Notes: generated from the sequence alone by a model not told the origin. A stretch of DNA of 28,167 nt from Gemmatimonas sp. UBA2094 (GCA_002331565.1 DCZC01000075.1:7177-35343); one strand, 5' to 3'. Numbered from the stretch's first letter, positions 1 through 8,348 are shown. Numbers and translations are program-made.

Positions 1-55
1 GCCGGCTCTGCCGGCGGCGCGTTTCAGTCAAATCCCAGGGAGGATTATTGGCTTG

Positions 56-916
56 ATGCCGCGTAGATTCTTGCATGCACCGTCAGCGTTCGCCGTTGGC
101 CGCAGCATCGTCGCCCGCGCCTGCCTGCTGTTCGCCGCCCTCGTGGTCGGTGCCGCGTCGTCACGCGCTCAACCCGCACCGTCTCCCCTCGACCGCGCTC
201 ACGCGCACAACGATTACGAGCACGCGCGGCCGTTGCACGATGCGCTCGAGCGCGGCTTCGGCAGCGTAGAGGTGGACATCTGGCTGGTGAACGGTACGCT
301 GCTGGTGGCGCACGACCGGGACAGCGTGCGTGCCGATCGCACCCTCGAGGGGCTGTACCTCGCCCCGCTGCGTGCGCACATCACGGCGCGCGGTGGGCAG
401 GTACATGCCGCGCGTCCGCCGCTCACGCTGCTCATCGATATCAAGTCGCACGCCGATTCCACGTGGGCGGCGCTGGCGCCGCTGCTCGCCCGCTACGACG
501 ACGTGGTCACGTCGTGGCGCGGCGACACCATGACCGTGCGCCCGGTAGTGGCGGTACTCTCCGGCCAGCGTCCCATCGCCACGGTGCGGGCGCAGCGCGA
601 ACGGTGGGCGGCACTCGACGGGCGACTCGACGATCTCACCGCGCGCCGCCGTGCGCCGCCTGCCGTGATGCCGCTGGTGAGCGACGACTGGGAGACGATC
701 ACGACGTGGCGCGGAGCGGGGGCCATGCCGCGCGCCGTGCGGCAGCGTGTAATGCAGGCGGTGAATCGCGCGCATGCCCAGGGGCGCCGGCTCCGCTTCT
801 GGAACACGCCCGACACGCCGGCGGTGTGGCAACTGCTGGTGGAGTGCGGCGTGGATCTGATCGGTACGGACGACTTGGAGGCGTTGCGCAAGTTTCTCAC
901 GGCGCGCGTCGAGTGA
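56..916 (+). CDS. Secreted PLC/GDPD-like phosphodiesterase
   Basis: This is an exported protein of the PLC-like phosphodiesterase superfamily, closest in pattern to the AIM6/calcium-dependent phosphodiesterase group. A basic N-terminus and a hydrophobic stretch end at SSRAQ, a likely signal peptidase I site. The mature protein starts with the family signature HAHNDYEH (about residues 49-56), followed by VEVDIW (E72, D74, probable metal ligands) and VAHD (H86, probable second catalytic histidine). The C-terminal GVDLIGTDDLEAL matches the last strand of the barrel. The ATG at 56 directly follows a TTG at 53; AGGGAGG at 37-43 serves either, with better spacing to the TTG. About 286 residues is normal for the group. 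The substrate (a phosphodiester such as a glycerophosphodiester or phosphoinositide) cannot be read from sequence. alkB follows after 47 nt. Confidence 0.85.
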   Translation: MPRRFLHAPSAFAVGRSIVARACLLFAALVVGAASSRAQPAPSPLDRAHAHNDYEHARPLHDALERGFGSVEVDIWLVNGTLLVAHDRDSVRADRTLEGLYLAPLRAHITARGGQVHAARPPLTLLIDIKSHADSTWAALAPLLARYDDVVTSWRGDTMTVRPVVAVLSGQRPIATVRAQRERWAALDGRLDDLTARRRAPPAVMPLVSDDWETITTWRGAGAMPRAVRQRVMQAVNRAHAQGRRLRFWNTPDTPAVWQLLVECGVDLIGTDDLEALRKFLTARVE

Positions 917-928
917 TGGGGGCGCCGC

Positions 929-956
929 TTGCGGCCACCGTGCCACGCCATAGGCT
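929..956 (+). promoter_or_regulatory. Candidate leaderless promoter of alkB
   Basis: TTGCGG (929-934), a 16-nt spacer and TAGGCT (951-956) are followed by 7 nt and the alkB ATG at 964. No Shine-Dalgarno sequence precedes that ATG. The spacing puts the expected transcription start at or within a base or two of the A of ATG. Inferred from sequence only. Confidence 0.4.
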
Positions 957-963
957 TCGCTGA

Positions 964-2364
964 ATGACCACGGCGCTCTGGCACGATCACAAGCGATACC
1001 TCTGGGCCATTGCGCTCACCATGCCGCTCCTGCCGTGGCTGGCGATCGGGCTGCATGCGGCTACCGGCTCCGCTGTCTGGCTCTGGCTAGGCCCCATCGT
1101 CATTCTCGGCGTCCTACCGTTCCTCGACCTCGTTGCTGGTGTGGACCGGGACAATCCGCCCGAAGAGCTCACGGCCGCGCTCGAGAATGACCGCTATTAC
1201 CGGTGGGTCACGTATCTCTTCCTGCCGTTGCAATACGCCGGCTTCGTGGCCGCCTTCAAGGTGATTGCCAGTGGGGAGCTGTCGGCGGCCGAGTGCACCG
1301 GCCTCGCCGCCACGACGGGTTTCATTGGCGGGCTCGGCATCAACACCGCGCACGAGCTTGGCCACAAGAAGGAAAGCGTGGAGCGCTGGCTGTCGAAAGT
1401 CGCGCTCGCGCAGTGCTGGTACGGCCATTTCTACATCGAGCACAATCGCGGGCATCATGTGCGGGTCGCCACGCCCGACGATCCGGCCAGCAGCCGGTTG
1501 GGCGAGTCCTTCTACCGGTTCTGGCCGCGCACCGTGGCCGGCTCGCTGCGCAGTGCGTGGCAGCTCGAAGCGCGTCGCTACGCGCGCATTGGTCAGCACC
1601 CGTTTCGCGTTGGGAACCATGTGCTCAACGCATGGTTGCTCTCCACCGCACTCTGGTTGGCGATGATCGCGTGGCTGGGCGTGGGGATTGTGCCGTATCT
1701 CGTGCTGCAGGGCGTGATCGGGTTCACTCTGCTCGAAGCGGTGAACTATCTCGAGCACTACGGGCTGTTGCGTCAGCGCGCGGGCGCGGCGGGGCGCGAA
1801 CGCTACGAGCACGTGGCGCCACGGCACTCGTGGAACTCCAATCACCTCACCACCAATCTGGTGCTGTATCACCTGCAGCGGCACAGCGATCACCACGCGC
1901 ACCCCACGCGGCGGTATCAGGCGCTGCGCGATCATGCGGAGGCGCCGGTGCTTCCCACGGGTTACGCCGGCATGATCCTGCTGGCGCTCATTCCCCCGTT
2001 GTGGTATCGCGTCGTCGATCCGCGCGTACTCGCGCATTATGGGGGCGACGTGCGTCTCGCCAACGTGGCCCCGCATGCACGCGCGCGACTGCTCGCGCGC
2101 TACCCTGCCACGGCAGGCACGGCATCAGCGCCGGGCTTGCATGAGGCGAGCGACGCCGGCTACGCGCACGTCGCGACGCTCGAAGCGGACACGTACGGCT
2201 GTCCGGGGTGCGGATACACCTACTCCCCGCGACACGGCGCACCGCGCGAAGGCTTCGCCCCCGGTACGCCGTGGGCCGACCTCCCGCACGACTGGCCGTG
2301 CCCCGACTGCGGCGTGCGTGAGAAGGCCGACTTCGTGCCTGCCGCGGCGACGCTTCTGCGGTGA
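964..2364 (+). CDS. alkB: Alkane 1-monooxygenase AlkB fused to a C-terminal rubredoxin
   Basis: An integral-membrane non-haem di-iron hydroxylase that oxidises the terminal carbon of alkanes or similar chains. The AlkB histidine boxes are complete: HELGH (130-134), HNRGHH (160-165), NYLEHYG (H265), NSNHLTTN (H294) and LQRHSDHHAHP (H307, H310, H311, H313). Hydrophobic segments at about 10-33, 40-60, 82-125 and 222-258 fit the six-helix topology. After a linker, residues 411-455 form a rubredoxin domain with iron ligands CPGC (413/416) and CPDC (446/449) and the usual YxYxP and GxPW positions. The enzyme therefore carries its own electron donor, so it should need only a rubredoxin reductase, and none is encoded in the window. 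At 466 residues it is about 60-70 longer than stand-alone AlkB. AlkB-rubredoxin fusions are known in other bacteria. The chain-length range is not predictable here. Confidence 0.95.
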   Translation: MTTALWHDHKRYLWAIALTMPLLPWLAIGLHAATGSAVWLWLGPIVILGVLPFLDLVAGVDRDNPPEELTAALENDRYYRWVTYLFLPLQYAGFVAAFKVIASGELSAAECTGLAATTGFIGGLGINTAHELGHKKESVERWLSKVALAQCWYGHFYIEHNRGHHVRVATPDDPASSRLGESFYRFWPRTVAGSLRSAWQLEARRYARIGQHPFRVGNHVLNAWLLSTALWLAMIAWLGVGIVPYLVLQGVIGFTLLEAVNYLEHYGLLRQRAGAAGRERYEHVAPRHSWNSNHLTTNLVLYHLQRHSDHHAHPTRRYQALRDHAEAPVLPTGYAGMILLALIPPLWYRVVDPRVLAHYGGDVRLANVAPHARARLLARYPATAGTASAPGLHEASDAGYAHVATLEADTYGCPGCGYTYSPRHGAPREGFAPGTPWADLPHDWPCPDCGVREKADFVPAAATLLR

Positions 2365-2366
2365 CG

Positions 2367-2500
2367 CTACTGCGGCATATCGACCGGGTCGCCGTCGGAA
2401 ATGCTCTCGTCGACCCACCGCTGAATCGTCGCGATGTCCTGGTCGGACAGTCACCAGTCGTGCGGCCGCATCGACGGATGCCATGCCGCGCGGCATATTC
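2367..2500 (-). pseudogene. Remnant of a c-type cytochrome C-terminus
   Basis: On the minus strand the translation RPHDW, an in-frame TGA, LSDQDIATIQRWVDES and SDGDPVDMPQ then stop reads like the last helix of a secreted cytochrome c domain, where [LS]-[DS]-x-[DE]-I-x-x-I-x-x-WVD-x-G is typical. The frame is interrupted by TGA just before LSDQ. Upstream it runs antisense into the serine dehydratase gene with no CxxCH motif. I therefore read it as a decayed 3' fragment. The resemblance covers only about 40 residues, so chance is possible. Confidence 0.45.
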
Positions 2501-2501
2501 G
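2496..2501 (+). promoter_or_regulatory. Candidate leaderless -10 box of sdaA
   Basis: TATTCG is followed by 7 nt (CCAAACC) and the ATG at 2509. No Shine-Dalgarno sequence is visible upstream of this ATG. The geometry matches the other TANNNT-N6/7-start sites in the window, although the hexamer lacks the final T. Confidence 0.3.
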
Positions 2502-2508
2502 CCAAACC

Positions 2509-3912
2509 ATGATCAGCATCTTCAACGACGTCATCGGCCCCGTGATGCGCGGAGCCTCGAGCTCCCACTGCGCGGCGGCGCTGCGCATCGGCCGCCTCGC
2601 GCGCGACCTCATGGGGGGCACCATCACCCATGTGCTCGTCGAGTTCGACGTGCACGGTTCGCTGCCGGCCACCCACACGAGTCAGGGGTCGGACATGGGC
2701 CTCTTCGGCGGCCTGCTGGGGTGGGACGCGGCCGACGCCCGGCTGCCGTTGTCGCCCACGCACCTGCAGCAGGCCGGGGTGCAAGTGGAGATCCGCTACA
2801 TCGATTGCCACGACCCACACCCCAACACGTATCGCCTCACGTTGTCCAACGATACGGAGCGGCACTCGATGATCGCCATCTCCACCGGTGGCGGCATGAT
2901 CGAGGTGCTGGAGATCGACGGCGCGCGCGTCTCTCTCGATGGCGGGGCGCGCGTGGAAATAGCCGGGCGCGTATTGCACCCCGTGCTGCCGGTGCAGTCC
3001 AATCCGCATGCAGTGCTGCCGTTCCGGAGTTGCGCCGTATTGATGGCGCACGACGCTGGCCGCGAGATCCCGCTCTGGCAGTGGGCCGTGGAATACGAGA
3101 AGGCGCGCGGTAATCTCACCGACGGCGAGGTGCACGAAAAAATGGTGGACATCGTGCGCATCCTGCGCGCCTCCATCGCCGAAGGCGTTGCCGGTACGCA
3201 CTACGCCGATCGTCTGCTTGGGCATCAGTCGGGGAAGTTCGCCGAGCACATGGCACGAGGCACGTTGCTCGACGCGGGTGTGCTGAATCGCACCGTGCTG
3301 TACACCACAGCGCTCATGGAAGTGAAGAGCGCGATGGGTGTGATCGTGGCTGCACCCACCGCGGGTGCCTGCGCGGCGCTCCCGGCGAGCTGCATTGCGG
3401 TGGCCGAGTGTCGCGAGCAGAGCGAGGACGACATGGCGCGCGCGATGCTTGCCGCCGGATTGATCGGTGTGTTCATCGCGGGGCCGTGGACGTTCGCCGC
3501 CGAGGTGGGTGGATGTCAGGCCGAGGGCGGGAGCGCGGCCGCCATGGCCGCCGCCGCACTGGTCACGCTGGCCGGCGGGACGCTCTCGCAGGCCACCGGC
3601 GCGGCGAGCATGGCGTTGCAGAGCATGCTCGGCCTCATCTGCGATCCCGTCGCGGCGCGCGTGGAGATCCCGTGCCTCGGCAAGAACGTCATCGCCGCGA
3701 GCAATGCGGTGTCGTGCGCGAACATGGCGCTCGCGGGCTTCGACGCGATGATTCCCTTCGACGAAGTGGTGGCGGCCGCCGCGAGCGTGGCCGAGCGTAT
3801 GCCTCGTGAACATCGGTGCACGGCGCTCGGTGGGCTGGCCACCACGCCGACGGCGCTGCGGCTGAGCCGGGAGCTGGCGGCGCGGACTGCGGCGGGGGCG
3901 GGGGCCGGATAG
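2509..3912 (+). CDS. sdaA: L-serine ammonia-lyase (iron-sulfur dependent)
   Basis: Deaminates L-serine to pyruvate and ammonia in the cytoplasm using a 4Fe-4S cluster. This is the single-chain form, with an N-terminal beta domain (about 1-150) and a C-terminal alpha domain (about 180-460). The beta domain opens with IGPVMRGASSSHCAAALRIG, the family's SSSH motif. The alpha domain has APTAGACAALPASC (C288, C295) and GLICDPVAARVEIPC (C378, C389) followed by KN; these carry the expected cluster cysteines. The ATG at 2509 gives 467 residues and begins exactly at the conserved beta domain (MISIFNDVIGP). An upstream extension to 2434 would add residues without homology that lie over the cytochrome remnant. 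The threonine usually found after SSSH is cysteine here. A small hairpin follows the stop. Confidence 0.93.
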   Translation: MISIFNDVIGPVMRGASSSHCAAALRIGRLARDLMGGTITHVLVEFDVHGSLPATHTSQGSDMGLFGGLLGWDAADARLPLSPTHLQQAGVQVEIRYIDCHDPHPNTYRLTLSNDTERHSMIAISTGGGMIEVLEIDGARVSLDGGARVEIAGRVLHPVLPVQSNPHAVLPFRSCAVLMAHDAGREIPLWQWAVEYEKARGNLTDGEVHEKMVDIVRILRASIAEGVAGTHYADRLLGHQSGKFAEHMARGTLLDAGVLNRTVLYTTALMEVKSAMGVIVAAPTAGACAALPASCIAVAECREQSEDDMARAMLAAGLIGVFIAGPWTFAAEVGGCQAEGGSAAAMAAAALVTLAGGTLSQATGAASMALQSMLGLICDPVAARVEIPCLGKNVIAASNAVSCANMALAGFDAMIPFDEVVAAAASVAERMPREHRCTALGGLATTPTALRLSRELAARTAAGAGAG

Positions 3913-3951
3913 GGCGCGTCGGGCAGCACCCGCCGGTCTGTGCTTCGCTTC

Positions 3952-3970
3952 GCCGACGTCCGTCGGCTTT
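3952..3970 (+). terminator. Possible weak intrinsic terminator after sdaA
   Basis: GCCGAC (3952-3957), a GTCC loop and GTCGGC (3962-3967) form a perfect 6-bp stem followed by TTT. It lies between the sdaA stop and the sulfatase start. The T-run is short, so efficiency is doubtful. Confidence 0.4.
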
Positions 3971-3991
3971 CCACGTTATCCGATTCGACTC

Positions 3992-5431
3992 ATGCGCCGA
4001 TTTTCGTTTCACGTCATGGCCATTGCGGCTATCGCCGCCGGGTGCGCCCCCCGCCATCACCAGTCAACGAGCGCGGAGCAGCGGGCCCCGTCGAGCGCGC
4101 CGCCTAACATCGTCGTACTCCTCGCCGACGACCTCGGAATCGGTGAGGTCGGTGCGTGGGGACAACGTGAGGTCGCCACGCCCAACATCGATCGCCTCGC
4201 TGCCGACGGGATGCGCTTCACCGAATTCCGGTCGAGCGCCGCGGTGTGCGGCCCGGCCCGCTGCGCCTTCATGACGGGCTACCACAACGGGCGTTGCCGC
4301 CTCGACGACAACGACAACGATTACCTCCGTACTGCCGATGTCACGTTGGCCGAGCGGCTGCGGGCGTCCGGATATGCAACCGCGCTGGTGGGGAAGTGGG
4401 GACTGTCCTGGGACAGCAAACCCGAGTCATGGCCGCAGGCGCAGGGGTTCGACGTGTTCTTCGGATATCGGGATCAGGTTCACGCACACAATTTCTTTCC
4501 GGAGTACCTGCTCGACGGCACCGATTCACTGCGGACGCGCAACGTGGTGCCGAATCCACGCGGCATGGGGAGCGGCAGCGCCTCGGTGCGCCTCGATTAC
4601 GCGCCCGATCTGCTGCGCGCCCGTGCCTTGGGCTTCGTGCGGGAGCAGGCCACGGCGCGCAAGCCGTTCTTCCTGTTCTGGGCCACGAACCTGCCACACA
4701 TCCACAACGAGACCGCGCGCACTGCGCCCGACGGTGGATACGAGAATACCACGCTGGGCCCGTACGCCGACCGGCCGTGGTCGCTCCCCAAGCGGAGCTA
4801 TGCGGCGCAGATCCATCGGCTCGACCAGGATCTCGGCGCATTGCGCGCGCTGCTGGACACTTTGGCGGTCGCGCAGAATACGGTCGTGATCTTCCTGTCG
4901 GACAATGGCGCCACGTTCCTGCGGGGACCGAACGACGGGACGTCGGACATCATCGGGCGCTGGTTCAACGGCACGCTGATGTATCGAGGCTTCAAGGGCG
5001 ATTTGTACGATGGTGGGTTGCGTGTTCCCGGAATCGTGCATTGGCCGGGGGTGGTACAGCCCGGTCGCACGACCGATGCCCGCGTGGATTTCACCGACCT
5101 GCACGCCACGCTTGCGGAGATCGGCAGTTCCCGGGCGCCGGCCGAGATTACGGGCCGTTCGTTCCTGCCCCTCCTTACCGGGAAGGGGGCATATCGCCCG
5201 CGTGACGTGCAGGTGTGGTATTCACCCGATCGACGGCAGTCCGCCGTACTGACCGGCCGCTGGAAGGCGGTCTGGATGCTCGACACCCTGCGTCTGTTCG
5301 ACATCGAGCGCGATCCGGGCGAAATCACGGATCTCGTCGCGCGCGAACCGCGCGTGGCGGCACAGCTCGACTCCATCCGTCGCGCGGAAGACCGACGGGT
5401 GCAACACCCGCCGCTCCCGGGGCGCAACTGA
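3992..5431 (+). CDS. Sulfatase, predicted lipoprotein
   Basis: An arylsulfatase-family hydrolase that removes sulfate esters. The N-terminus has a short hydrophobic segment ending IAAGC, a lipobox, so the enzyme is probably anchored to a membrane outside the cytoplasm. LLADDLG supplies the metal-binding pair D46/D47. CGPAR at 86-90 fits the C-x-P-x-R motif in which C86 would be converted to formylglycine; the sequence continues CAFMTG as in the family. GKWGLS and FLSDNGA (D304, N305) are further active-site segments, and the C-terminal region (LRLFDIERDPGEITDL) is the usual sulfatase end. 479 residues is normal. No sulfatase-maturating enzyme is in the window, so maturation must be supplied elsewhere. 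The GH20 hexosaminidase 77 nt downstream suggests a sulfated amino-sugar glycan as substrate. The ATG at 3992 has no clear Shine-Dalgarno sequence. Confidence 0.93.
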   Translation: MRRFSFHVMAIAAIAAGCAPRHHQSTSAEQRAPSSAPPNIVVLLADDLGIGEVGAWGQREVATPNIDRLAADGMRFTEFRSSAAVCGPARCAFMTGYHNGRCRLDDNDNDYLRTADVTLAERLRASGYATALVGKWGLSWDSKPESWPQAQGFDVFFGYRDQVHAHNFFPEYLLDGTDSLRTRNVVPNPRGMGSGSASVRLDYAPDLLRARALGFVREQATARKPFFLFWATNLPHIHNETARTAPDGGYENTTLGPYADRPWSLPKRSYAAQIHRLDQDLGALRALLDTLAVAQNTVVIFLSDNGATFLRGPNDGTSDIIGRWFNGTLMYRGFKGDLYDGGLRVPGIVHWPGVVQPGRTTDARVDFTDLHATLAEIGSSRAPAEITGRSFLPLLTGKGAYRPRDVQVWYSPDRRQSAVLTGRWKAVWMLDTLRLFDIERDPGEITDLVAREPRVAAQLDSIRRAEDRRVQHPPLPGRN

Positions 5432-5436
5432 TCACG

Positions 5437-5465
5437 TTGAGATTCCCATGCGACCGGCGTAGGTG
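5437..5465 (+). promoter_or_regulatory. Possible sigma70-type promoter of the hexosaminidase gene
   Basis: TTGAGA (5437-5442), a 17-nt spacer and TAGGTG (5460-5465) lie just after the sulfatase stop. This would give a leader of roughly 35-40 nt. It competes with the closer TACATT box at 5497 as an explanation. Confidence 0.3.
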
Positions 5466-5496
5466 GCCCCGTCAGGTGTCACGGCGCGCCAAAACG

Positions 5497-5502
5497 TACA
5501 TT
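5497..5502 (+). promoter_or_regulatory. Candidate leaderless -10 box of the GH20 gene
   Basis: TACATT followed by 6 nt (TCCGCC) and the ATG at 5509. There is no Shine-Dalgarno sequence between box and start. Same geometry as the other candidate leaderless starts. Confidence 0.4.
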
Positions 5503-5508
5503 TCCGCC

Positions 5509-7179
5509 ATGCAGCACTCCCTCCCAATTCCCAGCCGCATGGCGCCGCTTGCGCTCATGCTCGCCGTTGCCGTCGTCCCGGCGTGGTCTTCACTGTCTGC
5601 GCAGCCCACCGCGGTTCCGCAGCCGCCGTCGCCGGTGCTCGCCTCGCTCGACGCGCACCGCGTGATCCCGGTGCCTTCGAACGTCTCGGCGGCGGCCAGC
5701 CCCCCGTTCGTCTTTTCGAGCGGCACGCGCATCGTCGTGGATGGGCCGGCCGACTTGCTGCAGACCGGTGAATGGTTCGCACGCATCCTCCGCAAGTCGG
5801 CGGGATTCCCCCTGCCGGTACAGCGCATGGCGCGCGCGTCCGCCACGAGTGGCAACGTGATCCTGTTGCGCGTCGACACGGGCGCCTTCGCGGACGCCAC
5901 GGGTACCGCGCGCAACGAGGGATACACGCTCGAGATCTCGGCGGACACCGTCCACATCACGGGGCGCACGACCGCCGGCGTGTTCTACGGCGCGAGTACA
6001 CTGCGGCAACTGCTGCCGTGGGGCATCGAAGCGGAACACAGTGCCTATCGGCTCTACGCGTCGTTGTCCGTACCCGCAGGGCGCATCGTCGACGCGCCCC
6101 GTTTCACGTGGCGCGGCAGCATGCTCGATGTAGCGCGGCACTTCTTCACCGTGGACGAGGTGAAGCAGCACATCGATCTCATGGCGTTGTACAAGCTCAA
6201 CCGGCTGCATCTGCATCTGGCCGACGATCAGGGATGGCGCATCGCCATCGCCAGCTGGCCCAGGCTCACGAAGGTCGGCGGCAGCACCGAAGTGGGCGGT
6301 GCACCAAGCGGTTTCTACACCAAGGCCGACTACGCGGAGATCGTGCGCTACGCGGCCGCGCGGCACATCATGGTAGTTCCGGAAATCGACATGCCCGGTC
6401 ACACCAACGCAGCGATCGCTGCGTATCCGCGGCTGGGGTGCAGTCGCCCCACGCCGAGCATCTTCGGCGACGGCACGCAGCCGGCAGGCGTGTACACCGG
6501 CATCCGCGTGGGGTGGAGCGCGCTGTGCCCCGACAAGGCTATCACCTGGCGCTTCGTGAACGACGTGGTGCGCGAAATCGCGGCCATGACCCCCGGTCCC
6601 TACTTCCACATCGGCGGCGACGAGGTGGAAGTACTGAACCACGCGCAGTACACGCGGTTCGTGGAGCGTGCGCAGCATATCGTGCGCAAGCACGGCAAGA
6701 CGATGATCGGCTGGGAGGAAGTGGGGAAGGCGAAGTTGCGTGCGGGGAGCATTGCACAACTCTGGCGCAGTGACACGGCGCTGCTGGCCGTGAAGCAGGG
6801 GAACCAGCTCATCATGTCACCGGGACCGCGCACGTACCTCGACATGAAGTACACGGCCACCACCGAAGTGGGGCTCAAGTGGGCGGGTTTCATCGAGCTG
6901 CGCACGGCGTACGATTGGGATCCCGCCACACACTCGGCCGGACTTTCCGAGCCGTCCATTCTGGGCGTGGAGGCGCCGCTCTGGAGCGAAACGATCAGCA
7001 ACCTCAATGCGGCGCAGTATCTGCTCGTGCCGCGGTTGCCGGCGCTCGCGGAGGTGGCGTGGAGCCCACAAGCGCAGCGGAATTGGGACGGATTCCGCAC
7101 TCGTATTGCGGCCCATGCGCCACGCTGGCGGCTGCTCGGGATCAACTTCTTCGCGTCGCCGCAGGTGGAGTGGAACTGA
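5509..7179 (+). CDS. Secreted beta-N-acetylhexosaminidase, GH20
   Basis: Removes terminal N-acetylglucosamine or N-acetylgalactosamine from glycans by substrate-assisted catalysis. A signal peptide (MAPLALMLAVAVVPAWSSLSAQ) precedes an N-terminal GH20b-type domain (about 45-165) and the catalytic barrel (about 170-520). Diagnostic segments are FTWRGSMLDVARHFF, HLADDQGWRI, EIDMPGHTNAA and HIGGDEVEV with the catalytic pair D371-E372, followed by GWEEV and APLWSE. The ATG at 5509 gives 556 residues with the signal peptide correctly placed; the frame is open further upstream, but that overlaps the sulfatase gene and has no signal. The 77-nt gap and shared strand suggest that sulfatase and hexosaminidase act on the same extracellular substrate, for example 6-sulfated GlcNAc units; the substrate is inference. 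Confidence 0.94.
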   Translation: MQHSLPIPSRMAPLALMLAVAVVPAWSSLSAQPTAVPQPPSPVLASLDAHRVIPVPSNVSAAASPPFVFSSGTRIVVDGPADLLQTGEWFARILRKSAGFPLPVQRMARASATSGNVILLRVDTGAFADATGTARNEGYTLEISADTVHITGRTTAGVFYGASTLRQLLPWGIEAEHSAYRLYASLSVPAGRIVDAPRFTWRGSMLDVARHFFTVDEVKQHIDLMALYKLNRLHLHLADDQGWRIAIASWPRLTKVGGSTEVGGAPSGFYTKADYAEIVRYAAARHIMVVPEIDMPGHTNAAIAAYPRLGCSRPTPSIFGDGTQPAGVYTGIRVGWSALCPDKAITWRFVNDVVREIAAMTPGPYFHIGGDEVEVLNHAQYTRFVERAQHIVRKHGKTMIGWEEVGKAKLRAGSIAQLWRSDTALLAVKQGNQLIMSPGPRTYLDMKYTATTEVGLKWAGFIELRTAYDWDPATHSAGLSEPSILGVEAPLWSETISNLNAAQYLLVPRLPALAEVAWSPQAQRNWDGFRTRIAAHAPRWRLLGINFFASPQVEWN

Positions 7180-7238
7180 TGCGTACCCTCGCGGATGCCG
7201 CCACGCCCGTGAGGTAGCGGGGCGTCGTCACGCAGGTG

Positions 7239-8192
7239 CTAACGTACGAGCCGACGCAGCAACTCCGGCATCGCGTGGTAGTGATCGATATGATCTGGTG
7301 CGCTGTTGCCGGCGAACCCCATGACGAGCAGGCGGCCCCGCTTCGCTTCGCCGATCTGCTGCAAGCCACGCGGGCCCCACTTGAGTACCGGTTGCTCGGC
7401 CATGCCGAGTGACTGCAGCATCCACGCGGCGGTTTCGGTGGTGCTAGCGAAGGTGCCGGGAAAGATCTCGGAATGCGTGACCACCATGCGCGTGTCGGCG
7501 TCGCCGCGCGCCGCGCGACGGGCATACGCGGTGAGCGCGAGCAGATTCAGTGAGTCGAGCGCACCGCCCGACGCCAGTGGTACGCCCTCGGGAACGTACG
7601 ACGTGTGCATGCCGTCCATGAGCAGTACACCGTTCACGCGATGCATCCAGGCGCTGTCGCGCAACATCACACGAATGGCACCGTGCCCGGCGGAGAAGCC
7701 GGTGAGATACACACGATTCACGTCAACGCGCCGCCCCGCCAGCGAGTCGACCGTCGCCTGCGTACGCGCCATGAGCGAGTCCGTCATGCCGGGTGCGCGG
7801 AAGGTGCGATCGTATATCCCAGACCCGCTGCCAAGCGAAAGGCTCACCACGACCAACGGGCGCCCCTGCGATTCGGCGGCTTGCTGGGGAATCCATGCGG
7901 CCCCGTGGAAGTGCAACAGCACGGATACGTTGCGCTGGCCGCGGGCCGCCTTGGTGAGGTACAACTCGCCCGTGGCGCCGCCGGGAAGGGTCAGGGGCAG
8001 GGCCACGCCGGGAGGCACCTGCTGGGTGAGCCGTTCGTGCCGCCTCACCCCCTCCTGCATGGGTGACGCCTGCTGCGGGGCTGGTGGCGGCGTGGACACC
8101 TGCGCCGCCGCGCCCTGCGTGACGGTTGCGACGCCCATCACCAGGGTCGCGAGCGGCGCGAGCAGGCAGTGGTGCGCGGTCTTCTGGGCCAT
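7239..8192 (-). CDS. Secreted alpha/beta-hydrolase (esterase-like)
   Basis: A predicted exported serine hydrolase of 317 residues. MAQKTAHHCLLAPLATLVMG and following residues form a signal peptide, with cleavage probably after GAAAQ. The alpha/beta-hydrolase fold is indicated by LLHFHGAAW (oxyanion-hole HG motif), YLTGFSAGHGA with the nucleophile elbow G-x-S-x-G at S167, and late acidic/histidine positions (MVVTHSEIF; DHIDHYHAMP). The substrate is unknown; the HG-plus-GFSAG pattern also occurs in polyhydroxyalkanoate-depolymerase-like and feruloyl-esterase-like proteins. The gene converges on the hexosaminidase gene and diverges from the cysteine-rich peptide gene. No strong Shine-Dalgarno sequence precedes the ATG. 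Confidence 0.8.
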   Translation of the reverse strand: MAQKTAHHCLLAPLATLVMGVATVTQGAAAQVSTPPPAPQQASPMQEGVRRHERLTQQVPPGVALPLTLPGGATGELYLTKAARGQRNVSVLLHFHGAAWIPQQAAESQGRPLVVVSLSLGSGSGIYDRTFRAPGMTDSLMARTQATVDSLAGRRVDVNRVYLTGFSAGHGAIRVMLRDSAWMHRVNGVLLMDGMHTSYVPEGVPLASGGALDSLNLLALTAYARRAARGDADTRMVVTHSEIFPGTFASTTETAAWMLQSLGMAEQPVLKWGPRGLQQIGEAKRGRLLVMGFAGNSAPDHIDHYHAMPELLRRLVR

Positions 8193-8313
8193 GGTGAGGA
8201 CGGGCGTGGGGGAGGCTGCCGGAATACTGCACTATTCTTGCGCTGCGGCCCCGTTTGTCCATGACCGATTTGATGAGCGGCCGCTGCCGCGCCGGCCACG
8301 GCGTGCACCACGC

Positions 8314-8342
8314 TTGCCCCGCGGCCCCGTCGATTGTAGTTC
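8314..8342 (+). promoter_or_regulatory. Candidate leaderless promoter of the cysteine-rich peptide gene
   Basis: TTGCCC (8314-8319), a 17-nt spacer and TAGTTC (8337-8342) are followed by 6 nt and the ATG at 8349. This is one of only two sites in the window where a plausible -35 box accompanies the leaderless geometry. Confidence 0.45.
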
Positions 8343-8348
8343 ACAGGC

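Noticed and set aside
2125..3813. 562-codon open frame on the minus strand opposite sdaA
   Set aside because: Composition (Arg/His/Ala/Gly-rich) and lack of any motif are typical of the antisense of GC-rich genes; the plus strand encodes a clear serine dehydratase.
5590..6759. 389-codon minus-strand frame opposite the GH20 gene
   Set aside because: Shadow frame without motifs; the GH20 catalytic segments are on the plus strand.
7203..7225. ACGCCC ... GGGCGT inverted repeat between the convergent hexosaminidase and esterase genes
   Set aside because: Only 6 bp with an 11-nt loop and no T-run; too weak to call a terminator.
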